A stretch of 64,000 nucleotides of DNA from Mesorhizobium koreense. Lineage in GTDB: Bacteria > Pseudomonadota > Alphaproteobacteria > Rhizobiales > Rhizobiaceae. The translations under genes were made by a program, and so were the position numbers. Positions 45,137 to 54,279 of the stretch are shown here, one piece after another. The first letter of the stretch is position 1; each line of letters begins with the position of its first letter. The stretch covers positions 3,863,001 to 3,927,000 of the forward strand of contig NZ_CP134228.1 in the NCBI RefSeq assembly GCF_031656215.1, in the 5' to 3' direction. The notes under the pieces are model-generated. The model saw nothing but the letters and a program-made list of their open reading frames with translations, had not been told where the DNA came from and ran no database searches.

Positions 45137-46111
45137 TCAGCGATCCGGCACGAAGGCACGCCCGAGCGAAGCCGGCGTGTTCACCATCGTCAACCGCCTG
45201 TTTCGTGAGATTAGAACAAGTACGACGACGGTGGCCAGATAGGGAAGCGAAGAAAGGAACTGCGTCGGCACGGACTTGATCGCCGCCAACAGCCAGTAAA
45301 CCGGACTCGGGAGAAATCCGAGCGTATTGAGGTCGATCGCCTGCACGTGAAGCTGGGCGATGGTGAGCGCGCCGAAGAGATAGGCTCCGGCAAAGACGCG
45401 CCACGGCCGCCATGAGGCGAAGACGACCAGCGCAAGCGCGATCCAGCCTCGGCCCGCTGTCATGTTCTCCACCCATTGCGGCGTATAGACCAGCGAAAGC
45501 TGCGCGCCGGCAAGGCCCGCGCAGGCACCGCCGAACATCACCGCCAGATAGCGGATGCCGATCACCGGAATGCCAAGCGCGTGCGCCGAGCCGTGATTGT
45601 CGCCGACGGAGCGGAGCGTGAGGCCGGCCCGCGTCTTGAACAGGAACCACGAGACGGCAATGACGAGCAGGATCGAAAGGTAGAAAAGCGGGTCCTCGCC
45701 GAAGAGCAGCCCGCCCACCAGCGGCAGATCGCTCAGGCCGGGGATGTGGATATCGTTCATGCGAATGCCCGGATGGCCGACGAAGGATTCGCCGAGCATG
45801 CCCGAGAGGCCGAGGCCAAGCAGCGTCAGCGCGAGGCCGGTGGCCACCTGGTTCGTCACCAATGTCAGGGTAAGGAAAGCGAACAGCAGCGAAAATACCG
45901 CACCGACGATGATGGCGGCAAGCACGCCCAGCCAGGGCGATCCGGTCATGAAGGCTGCGGCGAAGCCGCTGACCGAGCCCATGACCATCATTCCTTCGAC
46001 ACCGAGGTTCAGCACGCCGGAACGTTCGACCACCAGTTCGCCGATGGCCGCGATCAGAAGCGGCGTGGACGCCGTTACGATGGTGATGAGGACAGCTTCA
46101 AGAATGTTCAA
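45137..46111 (-). CDS. ABC transporter permease (BMP-type), second subunit
   Basis: Inner-membrane permease of the BPD_transp_2 family, 324 residues with about nine hydrophobic helices. It shows the GVLNLGVEGMMVMGSVSGF motif shared by ribose- and nucleoside-type importers and GIRYLAVMFGGACAGLAGA. Its start overlaps the first permease gene by 14 bp. With its partner it forms the channel driven by the 47210-48781 ATPase. Confidence 0.93.
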   Translation of the reverse strand: MNILEAVLITIVTASTPLLIAAIGELVVERSGVLNLGVEGMMVMGSVSGFAAAFMTGSPWLGVLAAIIVGAVFSLLFAFLTLTLVTNQVATGLALTLLGLGLSGMLGESFVGHPGIRMNDIHIPGLSDLPLVGGLLFGEDPLFYLSILLVIAVSWFLFKTRAGLTLRSVGDNHGSAHALGIPVIGIRYLAVMFGGACAGLAGAQLSLVYTPQWVENMTAGRGWIALALVVFASWRPWRVFAGAYLFGALTIAQLHVQAIDLNTLGFLPSPVYWLLAAIKSVPTQFLSSLPYLATVVVLVLISRNRRLTMVNTPASLGRAFVPDR

Positions 46112-47210
46112 GAGCGGCCTCCCCAGTGGCTTTACCAGCGGTTTTACGGCCCGTGACCAGGCGAATGCGATAGTAGATCAGCGTGTCGCTGGCGAGGACG
46201 AAGAAGAGCAGCATGCCTTGGAAGACGCGCGCGGTCTTATCCGAGATGCCGATCGCCGCCTGCGCCGCCTCGCCGCCGAGATAGGAGAGCGCGAGCACCA
46301 GCCCGGCGGCGATGATCCCGATCGGGTTCAAGCGGCCGAGAAAGGCCACGATGATGGCGGTGAAGCCGTAGCCGGGCGAGATCACCGGCTGCAACTGGTT
46401 GATCGTCGCTGAGACCTCGGAAATCCCGGCGAGGCCCGCGAGAGCGCCGGAGACCAGGAAGGCGAACAGCACCATGCGCCCTGTGGAGAAACCGGCGAAG
46501 CGGCCGGCGCGCGGGCTCTGGCCGATCACCTTGACCTCAAAGCCTTTCAACGTCTTCGCCATCAGGAACCAGACGATAAGCGCGGCGACGATGGCGAAGA
46601 CGAAATCCCAGCTCGCGCGGCCCGATTCGGGAAAGAGCTCCGGCAGCGTAGCCGCATCGCTGAACTGGATCGTCTGCGGGAAATTGTAGCCTTGCGGATC
46701 GCGCCAGGGACCGCGCACTACCCAGTCGAGGAAGAGTTGCGCGACATAGACCAGCATCAGGCTGGACAGGATCTCGTTCGTATTGAACCGCACCTTGAGA
46801 AGAGCCGGTATGGCTGCGTAGAGCGCACCGCCGAGCATGCCCATGATGAGCATCAGCGGCAGCAGGAAAACGCCCTGGTACTCGGGCACCAGCACCGGAA
46901 GGATGGAGCCGGCGATGGCGCCCATCGTAAGCTGGCCCTCGGCGCCGATGTTCCAGTTGTTGGACCGGTAGCAGACCGCGAGCCCAACGGCGATCAGGAT
47001 CAGGGGGGCTGCCTTCACCGCCAGTTCGTGAATCTGCCAGACCTGCGTCAGCGGCGACACGAAATAGATATACATCGCCGTAACGGGATTGCGGCCGAGC
47101 AGCGCGAACAGGATGGCGCCGAAGATAACCGTAAGTGCAAAGGCGATGAACGGCGAAAGTGCGGAGAACAGAACCGAATGCTGCGGCCGCTTGATGAGTT
47201 CAATGCGCAT
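46098..47210 (-). CDS. ABC transporter permease (BMP-type), first subunit
   Basis: A 370-residue permease of BPD_transp_2 type with about ten membrane segments, a longer N-terminus than its partner, and the signature NWNIGAEGQLTMGAIAGS. The ATG overlaps the ATPase stop by one base (TGATG), so the two are coupled. The EAA-like cytoplasmic loop (IGQSPRAGRFAGFSTGRMVL) lies near residue 225. Confidence 0.93.
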   Translation of the reverse strand: MRIELIKRPQHSVLFSALSPFIAFALTVIFGAILFALLGRNPVTAMYIYFVSPLTQVWQIHELAVKAAPLILIAVGLAVCYRSNNWNIGAEGQLTMGAIAGSILPVLVPEYQGVFLLPLMLIMGMLGGALYAAIPALLKVRFNTNEILSSLMLVYVAQLFLDWVVRGPWRDPQGYNFPQTIQFSDAATLPELFPESGRASWDFVFAIVAALIVWFLMAKTLKGFEVKVIGQSPRAGRFAGFSTGRMVLFAFLVSGALAGLAGISEVSATINQLQPVISPGYGFTAIIVAFLGRLNPIGIIAAGLVLALSYLGGEAAQAAIGISDKTARVFQGMLLFFVLASDTLIYYRIRLVTGRKTAGKATGEAALEHS

Positions 47211-48781
47211 CAGGCCATCTCCCCGACAGGATGCGCCTGTTCGGGAGCGGCACCGCCCATCAGGAGGCCGATCTTCTCGAAAGTCGCCTCGGCGATCGGA
47301 AGCGGCGCCGACATCGCGCCATCATGCATGACGGCGATGTAGTCGGAAATCTCGAACAATTCGTCGAGGTCCTGGCTGATGACGAGCACGGCGGAACCGC
47401 TGCGCGCGAGCTCGATGAGCGCCTGGCGGATGCGCGCCGCGGCACCCGCGTCGACGCCCCAGGTCGGCTGGTTGACCACCATCACGCTCGGCTGGCGGTC
47501 GAGTTCGCGTCCAACGATGAATTTCTGCAGATTGCCGCCCGAGAGTGCGGCCGCTTCCGGGTCCTTGCCGCTCATGCGCACGTCCATATGCTCGATGATG
47601 CGCTCGGAAGCACTCTCGATCGTGGCGGTGCGGATCGTCCCAAGCGGACCGAGGAAGGCCTTGCCGTCCGTCGAATAACGCGACAGGAGCAGGTTCTCCG
47701 AGAGCGACATCAAGGGTGCCGCGCCATGGCCGAGCCGTTCCTCGGGCACGAAAGCGGCACCGAGCAGCCGGCGCTTCGATATGGAAAGATGCCCGGCGTC
47801 CTTGCCCGAGATGCGGATCGAACCGGCATCGTCCTGAAGCGCCTCGCCCGATACGGCTTCGAAGAACTCGCCCTGCCCGTTCCCGGCGACGCCGGCGATC
47901 CCGATAACCTCCCCGGCCTTGACCGAGAGGCTGATCCCCCTGAGCGGCACGGAAAAGGGCGTCGCGGCCTTGCGGCTGAGATTGCGGATCTCGAGAAGCG
48001 GCGAATGATGGGCCTTGGTGTCGACCGGCGAGCGGGTGACCGCGTTCACCTCGCTGCCGACCATCATGCGCGCTAGCGAGGCGGCCGTCTCCTGACGGGG
48101 ATCGCAATGCCCGACGACCTTGCCGTGGCGCAGCACGGTGGCACCGTCGCACATGCGCTTCACTTCTTCGAGGCGGTGCGAGATGTAAAGGATCGACTTG
48201 CCCTCGGAGCGCAGGCGTTCCAGCGTCTCGAACAGCTTGTCCGCCTCCTGCGGCGTCAGCACCGAGGTCGGCTCGTCGAGGATGATGAGATCCGGCGTCT
48301 GCAAGAGGCAGCGGATGATCTCGATGCGCTGGCGCTCGCCGACCGACAGGTCGCCGACGAGCGAGTAAGGATCGAGCGGCAGGCCGTAGCTGTAGGAAAG
48401 CGCCTGCGCCTTGGCCGCGATCGCACCGATCGGCGAACCATCATCCAGCGAAAGGGCGATATTCTCAGCCGCGGTCAGGGCATCGAAGAGCGAAAAATGC
48501 TGGAAGACCATGCCGATGCCGAGTCGCCGGGCCTCGCCGGGGCTGGCGATCCGCACCTTCTCGCCCTTCCACCAGATTTCGCCCGAATACGGCTCCAGCG
48601 AACCGAACAGCATCTTGACGAAGGTGGACTTGCCGGCGCCGTTCTCGCCGAGAAGGGCATGTATCTCGCCACGATTGATCTTCAGATCGACGCCGTCGCA
48701 GGCTCTTAGCGACCCGAAAATCTTGGTCAGCCCGCGCACATCGAGCAAGGCTTCCCCGGCATTGCCGCCTTCAGCGTCCAA
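47210..48781 (-). CDS. ABC transporter ATP-binding protein, two fused ABC domains
   Basis: A 523-residue ATPase with tandem ABC domains, as in sugar and nucleoside importers. Domain 1 is complete: Walker A GENGAGKST, signature LSVGERQRIEI, Walker B LIILDEPTS. Domain 2 has a changed P-loop (GVAGNGQGEF) but a normal signature LSGGNLQK and a VVNQPTWGVD Walker B variant, the usual asymmetry of the family. The start is a TTG at 48779-48781 with GGAGGAG 5 bp before. It is the first gene of the operon. Confidence 0.95.
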   Translation of the reverse strand: MDAEGGNAGEALLDVRGLTKIFGSLRACDGVDLKINRGEIHALLGENGAGKSTFVKMLFGSLEPYSGEIWWKGEKVRIASPGEARRLGIGMVFQHFSLFDALTAAENIALSLDDGSPIGAIAAKAQALSYSYGLPLDPYSLVGDLSVGERQRIEIIRCLLQTPDLIILDEPTSVLTPQEADKLFETLERLRSEGKSILYISHRLEEVKRMCDGATVLRHGKVVGHCDPRQETAASLARMMVGSEVNAVTRSPVDTKAHHSPLLEIRNLSRKAATPFSVPLRGISLSVKAGEVIGIAGVAGNGQGEFFEAVSGEALQDDAGSIRISGKDAGHLSISKRRLLGAAFVPEERLGHGAAPLMSLSENLLLSRYSTDGKAFLGPLGTIRTATIESASERIIEHMDVRMSGKDPEAAALSGGNLQKFIVGRELDRQPSVMVVNQPTWGVDAGAAARIRQALIELARSGSAVLVISQDLDELFEISDYIAVMHDGAMSAPLPIAEATFEKIGLLMGGAAPEQAHPVGEMA

Positions 48782-48899
48782 TATCTCCTCCGGACTGCTT
48801 TTATGTTCCCGGCACGACCTTAGGCGAGAAAGGCCGCACTCGCAAAGCGCGGCCTGTTTGAAATAGCTTCAACCGTTTCAGGCCAAGTCAAACGCCGGA

Positions 48900-49883
48900 T
48901 TAAGGCACGAGGACGGTAACGCCCGTCGTCTTCCGGCCTTCCAGATCGCGGTGCGCCTTGGCGACATCGGCAAGCTTGTAGCGCTGCTTGACCTCGATCT
49001 TGACCGCGCCGCTCTTCACAATGTCGAATAGCGCATTCGCTGACTGCACCAGATCGGTACGGCTCGCCACATAGGTGAAGAGCGTGGGGCGCGTGATGTA
49101 AAGCGACCCCTTCTGGGCGAGCACACCGAGATTGAACGGCGGCACCGGGCCGGACGACGCGCCGAACAGTGCCAGAAGACCGATCGGCTTCAGGCAGTTC
49201 AACGATCCTTCGAACGTATCCTTGCCGACCGAATCATAGACCACCTCGCAGAGTTTGCCGCCGGTGATCTTCTTCACCTCCTCGACAAAGTCCTGCTCGC
49301 GGTAGTTGATCACGTGGTCGAAGCCGTGCGCCTTGGCGAGCGCCACCTTCTCGGCCGAACCCGCCGTGCCGATCGTGACCGCGCCGAGATGCTTCGCCCA
49401 CTGTCCGGCGATCAGGCCGACGCCACCCGCCGCCGCGTGAAAGAGGATCGTGTCGCCTTTCTTCACCTTGAAGGTGCGGCGGAGAAGATATTCCGCCGTC
49501 ATGCCCTTCAGCATCATGCCGGCGGCAATTTCGTCCGAGATGCCGTCCGGCACCTTCACCAGACGATCCGCGGCGATCACGCGCCGTTCGGCATAGCTGC
49601 CGGTACCGGCCGCATAAGCGACGCGGTCGCCCGGCTTCAGGTCTCCGACCCCTTCGCCGACTTCCAGGACCTTGCCTGCACCTTCGCCGCCCGGGGTGAT
49701 GGGCAGGCTGCCGCCCGGTGGCGGATAGAGGCCGGTACGAAAATAGACGTCGATGAAATTGAGGCCGATCGCGCTGTGCTCGATGAGGACTTCGCCCCTG
49801 CCCGGCTTGCCGGGATCGACCTCCTCGTATTTCAGGACCTCGGGTCCTCCATGCTCATGGATGCGGATCGCCTTGCTCATCAT
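48900..49883 (-). CDS. qor: NADPH:quinone oxidoreductase (zeta-crystallin family)
   Basis: Zinc-free medium-chain oxidoreductase of 327 residues. It shows HEHGGPEVLKYEEV at the N-terminus, the GLNFIDVYFRTGLYPPPGG substrate region, and the NADP fold HAAAGGVGLIAGQWAKHLGA. It probably reduces small quinones. The gene begins inside the last 29 bp of the phosphatidylcholine synthase gene, so the two are cotranscribed. Two consecutive ATGs (49883 and 49880) could start it. Confidence 0.92.
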   Translation of the reverse strand: MMSKAIRIHEHGGPEVLKYEEVDPGKPGRGEVLIEHSAIGLNFIDVYFRTGLYPPPGGSLPITPGGEGAGKVLEVGEGVGDLKPGDRVAYAAGTGSYAERRVIAADRLVKVPDGISDEIAAGMMLKGMTAEYLLRRTFKVKKGDTILFHAAAGGVGLIAGQWAKHLGAVTIGTAGSAEKVALAKAHGFDHVINYREQDFVEEVKKITGGKLCEVVYDSVGKDTFEGSLNCLKPIGLLALFGASSGPVPPFNLGVLAQKGSLYITRPTLFTYVASRTDLVQSANALFDIVKSGAVKIEVKQRYKLADVAKAHRDLEGRKTTGVTVLVP

Positions 49884-50604
49884 TCTTGCCTTTCAGTCCA
49901 AGCTTCGGGAACATCTGCATGATGCCGCCGACAAAAAAGAGATATATGCCGGTGATTGCAATGCCGGCCTTGATCAAAGGCGGCGCCTCCATCCCTTCGA
50001 GCAGCGCCATGACGCCGAAAAGGCACCAGACGAGGAAGACCGGCAGGTTTATGTGGCGCAGGCGCTTGACCCTCACGGGATGCAGGAAGTTCATCGGCAC
50101 GAAGGTCAGGATAGCGGCCGCCACCACCACGGCGAAGGAGAGGTACTCTCCCGGTTCGATGACGAAAAGCGTAAAAACCAGCATGTTCCAGACGACCGGG
50201 AAGCCCTTGAAGAAGTTCTCCTTCGTCTTCATTCCCGTATCGGCATAGTAGATGGCGCTGCTGATCACGATCAGGGCGGCCGACGTGAAGGAGAGACCCG
50301 GCCCCATGAAACCGCGCTGGTAGAGCGCGAAGGCCGGAATCAGCACATAGGTGACGTAGTCGATGATATTGTCGAGCATGATGCCCGACCATGTCGGCAG
50401 GATTTCCTTAACCTGCAGCTTGCGTGCGATGGGTCCGTCTATGCCGTCGACAAAAAGGGCTAAGCCCAGCCACCAGAACATGGCGGGCCAGCGCTCCTCG
50501 CTCGCTGCCACCAGCGAGAGGAAGGCAAGGAAAGAGCCCGACGCGGTGAGCAGATGGACTGAAAACGCGCGCGCCTGAGGCCAGGTGACTTTCTTACGCT
50601 TCAC
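49855..50604 (-). CDS. pcs: Phosphatidylcholine synthase
   Basis: Membrane CDP-alcohol phosphatidyltransferase that makes phosphatidylcholine from CDP-diacylglycerol and choline, a rhizobial and Brucella trait important with hosts. It has about 249 residues and eight hydrophobic helices. The motif DGIDGPIARK, then 12 residues to GIMLDNIID, matches the DGxxAR-G-D-D pattern of Pcs. The start is taken as a GTG at 50604 (VKRKKVTWPQARAFS); an upstream in-frame start near 50649 cannot be excluded. It overlaps qor by 29 bp. Confidence 0.94.
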   Translation of the reverse strand: MKRKKVTWPQARAFSVHLLTASGSFLAFLSLVAASEERWPAMFWWLGLALFVDGIDGPIARKLQVKEILPTWSGIMLDNIIDYVTYVLIPAFALYQRGFMGPGLSFTSAALIVISSAIYYADTGMKTKENFFKGFPVVWNMLVFTLFVIEPGEYLSFAVVVAAAILTFVPMNFLHPVRVKRLRHINLPVFLVWCLFGVMALLEGMEAPPLIKAGIAITGIYLFFVGGIMQMFPKLGLKGKNDEQGDPHP

Positions 50605-50853
50605 GATCGGGCACGGCTCCGCATGCAGCCAACGCCCGCCGCCGCCCAACGACAGGGCAATTCACCGCCCATCGCCCCGTCAATAATGGCCATCGATCGT
50701 CCTCTCCGTCCGGGAGAATAAAACGAAGCGCGGGAAAGTGGAAGCGGGATAGAATGTGCAATGACGGGCCGCGTTGCGCGCCGCCGCCTGGACCCCATAT
50801 AGAGATTACTGTTTTCTCACCGGCGGATACCGGCGCAAGCGAGGACAGAAGCG

Positions 50854-52086
50854 ATGGCCGAAACGAATTCTTCGGAAATCCTGGTGGCGGGCGCCGGCCC
50901 GGCCGGCATGATCGCTGCGCTCGCCTTCGCAGGCAACGGTTTCTCCATAACGCTTGCCGGCCCGCCCGCGCCACCTGACGACCGCAGGACCACGGCGCTG
51001 ATGATGCCTTCGCTGGCTCTCCTGAAGGAATTCGGGCTTTTCGACGTGGTTGCCGAAAGCGGCGCGCCGCTGCGCGCCATGCGCATCGTAGACGGAACAT
51101 CGAGGCTCATCCGCAGCCCCACGGTGACCTTTCGCGCCAGCGAGATCGGCGAGACCGCCTTTGGCTACAATATACCCAACAGGCATCTGCTGAACCGTCT
51201 GGAAGCCGCCGTGCGGGAACACGGCGCAATCGAATGGCGCGAATCGCTCGTTTCCGGATACCGGCTTTCCGACCATGAGGCGGTAGCGGACCTGGATGGC
51301 GACACGATCACGGCGCGCCTGGTGGTCGCGGCGGACGGACGTTCCTCGCCGGCAAGGGAAGCGGCGGGCATCCACACCCACCGGCATGGCCACCCGCAGT
51401 CGGCACTCGTCCTCAATTTCGCGCATAGCCGCGACCACGGCAATGTCTCCACCGAGTTCCACACAGAGACCGGACCGTTCACGCAAGTTCCCCTTCCCGG
51501 TCAGAGATCGAGCCTCGTCTGGGTCGTGCGCCCCGAAGCGGCGGAACGGCTGATGGAAATGAGCAATAATGCGATCTCCGAAGAAATCGAAGGGCGCATG
51601 CAGTCCATGCTCGGCAAGGTCGAGGTCGAACCGGGCCGGCAGGTCTATCCGCTCTCCTCGGCAATGCCGTCGCGATTCGGCGCAAGGCGCGTGGCGCTGG
51701 TGGGCGAGGCAGCGCATCTCTTCCCGCCGATAGGTGCGCAGGGGCTCAACCTCGGGGTCCGTGACATTCAGGATCTCGTCACCATCGCACGCGCAAGCCG
51801 CGGCGATCCGGGCTCACCGGCAGCACTCCTGCGCTACGACGCGCGGCGGCGGCCCGACATCATGGCGCGCAGCAGTGCCGTCAACATGCTCAACTATTCG
51901 CTTCTCTCCGATTTCCTGCCGGCGCAGTTCATGCGCAGCGCCGGCATCGGTCTGCTCGCCGGCTTCGCGCCCTTGCGCGGCTTCTTCATGCGCGAGGGCC
52001 TGCGCCCCGGCAGCGGCTGGCGGCACGCATTCGGCGGGCGCGTGACGGAGTCAGGTCGGCCGTCAGGGGAAGAGATCCGGCGGTAG
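50854..52086 (+). CDS. UbiH/UbiF-family FAD-dependent hydroxylase
   Basis: A 410-residue class A flavoprotein hydroxylase. It has the GxGxxG fold (ILVAGAGPAGMIAALAF), the DG motif (LVVAADGRSSPAREAAG), and the ribityl-binding region LVGEAAHLFPPIGAQGLNLG, where GE stands for the usual GD. The likely role is a ring hydroxylation in ubiquinone synthesis; which position cannot be told. The ATG at 50854 follows GGACAGAAGCG. Its 3' end overlaps the convergent carrier gene by 24 bp. Confidence 0.88.
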   Translation: MAETNSSEILVAGAGPAGMIAALAFAGNGFSITLAGPPAPPDDRRTTALMMPSLALLKEFGLFDVVAESGAPLRAMRIVDGTSRLIRSPTVTFRASEIGETAFGYNIPNRHLLNRLEAAVREHGAIEWRESLVSGYRLSDHEAVADLDGDTITARLVVAADGRSSPAREAAGIHTHRHGHPQSALVLNFAHSRDHGNVSTEFHTETGPFTQVPLPGQRSSLVWVVRPEAAERLMEMSNNAISEEIEGRMQSMLGKVEVEPGRQVYPLSSAMPSRFGARRVALVGEAAHLFPPIGAQGLNLGVRDIQDLVTIARASRGDPGSPAALLRYDARRRPDIMARSSAVNMLNYSLLSDFLPAQFMRSAGIGLLAGFAPLRGFFMREGLRPGSGWRHAFGGRVTESGRPSGEEIRR

Positions 52087-53025
52087 CATCCCGCTCGTGA
52101 TGAAATAGAGCAGCATAGTCACCGTTCCGACCGACAGCACCGTCGTCAAAAGGATGCTGGCCGAGGCCCGCTCCACCCAGACATGATACTGCTGGGCGAT
52201 GACGAAGACGTTGGTCGCGGTCGGCAGCGAGGCAAGTAGCACGGCCGCGAACACCCATGTCGGCGAAAAGTTGCCGACAAGGCTCAGCATCACGTAGCAA
52301 AGCGCCGGGTGCAGCACGAGTTTCAGGAGCGCGATGGCACCAAGTTCCCTCGGCACCCTTTTCAGTGGCCTGAGAGCCAGCGTGACGCCCATGGCAAACA
52401 GCGCGCAGGGTGCCGCCGCCTTCGCCAGATAGTCAAGCAACCGGTCGAGCGCCACCGGCGCGTGGAAACCGAACGCGGCGGCTGCGACCCCGAAAGCGGT
52501 CGCGATGATGAAAGGGTGAAGCGCGATCTTCTTCACGACGCCGGCAGCAAGTTGCAGCGGCGGCTCCTTGTCGCTGCCGGCGAGCGCCATCATCATCGGC
52601 GCAATCGTGAAATGCATGATGTTCTCGAAGCAGAAGATGAGCGCGACCGGAACGGCCGCCTGTTCGCCGAGCGCCAGTATCGCGAGGCCCGGCCCCATAT
52701 AGCCGATATTGCCGTAGGCTGCCGAAAGGCCACGTATCGTGCTCTCCGCGATCTCGCCGCGCGATAAGACGAGCGAGGACAAGAACATAATCATGAAGAT
52801 GATGAAGGTGGAAAACACCGAGCCGAACATGAAGGTCCATTCGGTGAGCTTTTCGATCGGCGTCTTGGAGAGAAGCTGGAAGAACAGCGCCGGCAGCGCG
52901 ACATAGATGACGAAGATGTTCATCCAGCCAAGCGCCTCGATCGGCTGGCGCACGATGCGTGCCACCACGTAGCCGACGAAGATCAGCCCGAAGAACGGCA
53001 GGACGAGGCCGAAGACATCCGACAT
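52063..53025 (-). CDS. AEC-family (auxin efflux carrier-like) transporter
   Basis: A 320-residue inner-membrane carrier with ten predicted helices in two five-helix halves (LVLPFFGLIFVGYVVARI, then NIFVIYVALPALFFQLL; and SLPTATNVFVIAQQYHV near the end). Bacterial AEC members move dicarboxylates such as malonate or malate and other organic acids. It is divergent from the kinase-enolase pair across a 231-bp gap, which makes it a possible partner of that pair. No domain for sensing or energy coupling is present. Confidence 0.88.
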   Translation of the reverse strand: MSDVFGLVLPFFGLIFVGYVVARIVRQPIEALGWMNIFVIYVALPALFFQLLSKTPIEKLTEWTFMFGSVFSTFIIFMIMFLSSLVLSRGEIAESTIRGLSAAYGNIGYMGPGLAILALGEQAAVPVALIFCFENIMHFTIAPMMMALAGSDKEPPLQLAAGVVKKIALHPFIIATAFGVAAAAFGFHAPVALDRLLDYLAKAAAPCALFAMGVTLALRPLKRVPRELGAIALLKLVLHPALCYVMLSLVGNFSPTWVFAAVLLASLPTATNVFVIAQQYHVWVERASASILLTTVLSVGTVTMLLYFITSGMLPPDLFP

Positions 53026-53256
53026 TCAGAGCCTCCGGCTCGATACAGAGAAACTTCAACCGCGCACATGCCATTTGCACGGTTTTCCTTCAAGCTTGCT
53101 TCGTGGCGGGCGCGGGTGTCGCTCTTTTGAAGAAGAGCGTCGCAGTTGGATTCCCAACCGGGAAGACAAGGCTTGTCCGGGCAAGTGTGGTGACGTACTG
53201 GCTTCAGCCGGGCCTGAACGGAATTGCGACCGCCGTTGGGCAGTACGGAGGCTTCC

Positions 53257-54279
53257 TTGCCCGACGAAATGGATCAGCGCTGCACCGCGCTCGTCGAGGA
53301 ACTCGGCATCGCCCGGCCGGACAAGATCATCGCGGTCAAGCCGCTCAGTGGCGGCGTCGCCTCCGACATCGCGGTGGTAAGTCTGGTGGACCGCGACATT
53401 TGCGTGAAATTCGCCTTGCCGCGCCTCAAAGTGGCAGAGGACTGGCGTGCGCCGGTTCATCGCAACCGCGCCGAATATGCGTGGCTTTCCTTCGCCGGAA
53501 CCGTAGCGCCGAAAAGCGTGCCGCGTCTCCTCGGTATCTCCGCAAGCCTCCACGGCTTCGCCATGGAATACCTCGCCGGAACAGACATCTATCTCTGGAA
53601 GACGGCCTTGTTGAAGGAAGCGCCCGGTCGGAGAGAAGCCGAGCGCGTCGGCGATGTCCTCGGCCGCATCCATGCCGCCTCCACGCGGCTGGACTTCGAC
53701 CGCTCGCCCTTCTTCAACCGCGACGATTTCCGCTCGCTCAGGCTGGAGCCCTACCTGGCCTTCACGGCGGGGAAGCATCCAGACCTCGCTTCCAGACTCA
53801 TCGCGTTGGCCGAGAGGCTCTATGCGTCGGAAATCGCGCTCGTTCATGGCGACGTCAGCCCCAAGAATATCCTGTTTTGCGGCGCCGACCCGATCCTGCT
53901 CGACGCCGAATGCGCGACAATGGGCGATCCGTGCTTCGACGTAGCCTTCTGCCTCAACCATCTGATCCTGAAATCCGTGCATCTGCCGGCTTCGCGCGAC
54001 AGGCTCCTTGGCTCCGTCGGCCGCTTCTGGGCCGCGTATTCGTCGCATATCGCCTGGGAGGAACCGCAGGCGATGGAGGAACGCGTAGCAGCACTTCTGC
54101 CAGCGCTGATGCTGGCCAGGGTCGACGGCAAATCGCCCGTCGAATATCTATCCGAGGCAAGTCGAGCGACGGTGCGCGCGCTTGCCGTGCCGCTTATTTC
54201 GCACCCCGTCGCTACGCTGGGGGAACTTGTCACCACGCTGAAGGCTGAATTGAACGATGTCGAAAATCGCGTCCGTTAA
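53257..54279 (+). CDS. APH-like small-molecule kinase
   Basis: A protein-kinase-fold phosphotransferase of the aminoglycoside and choline kinase superfamily, about 340 residues. It shows an ATP lysine in ICVKFALP (K51), the catalytic loop HGDVSPKNILF (D199, N204), and a metal motif LLDAECATMGDPCFD (D216). The start is placed at TTG 53257 with GGAGG 5 bp ahead; an ATG at 53269 is the alternative. It overlaps the enolase-like gene by 23 bp. True resistance is unlikely given the context; the phosphorylated compound is probably the substrate of the enolase paralogue. Confidence 0.83.
   Translation: MPDEMDQRCTALVEELGIARPDKIIAVKPLSGGVASDIAVVSLVDRDICVKFALPRLKVAEDWRAPVHRNRAEYAWLSFAGTVAPKSVPRLLGISASLHGFAMEYLAGTDIYLWKTALLKEAPGRREAERVGDVLGRIHAASTRLDFDRSPFFNRDDFRSLRLEPYLAFTAGKHPDLASRLIALAERLYASEIALVHGDVSPKNILFCGADPILLDAECATMGDPCFDVAFCLNHLILKSVHLPASRDRLLGSVGRFWAAYSSHIAWEEPQAMEERVAALLPALMLARVDGKSPVEYLSEASRATVRALAVPLISHPVATLGELVTTLKAELNDVENRVR

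Noticed and set aside
53257-54279. Antibiotic resistance gene, from the aminoglycoside phosphotransferase fold
   Set aside because: The fold is shared by many metabolic kinases, and the overlap with the enolase paralogue points to metabolism.
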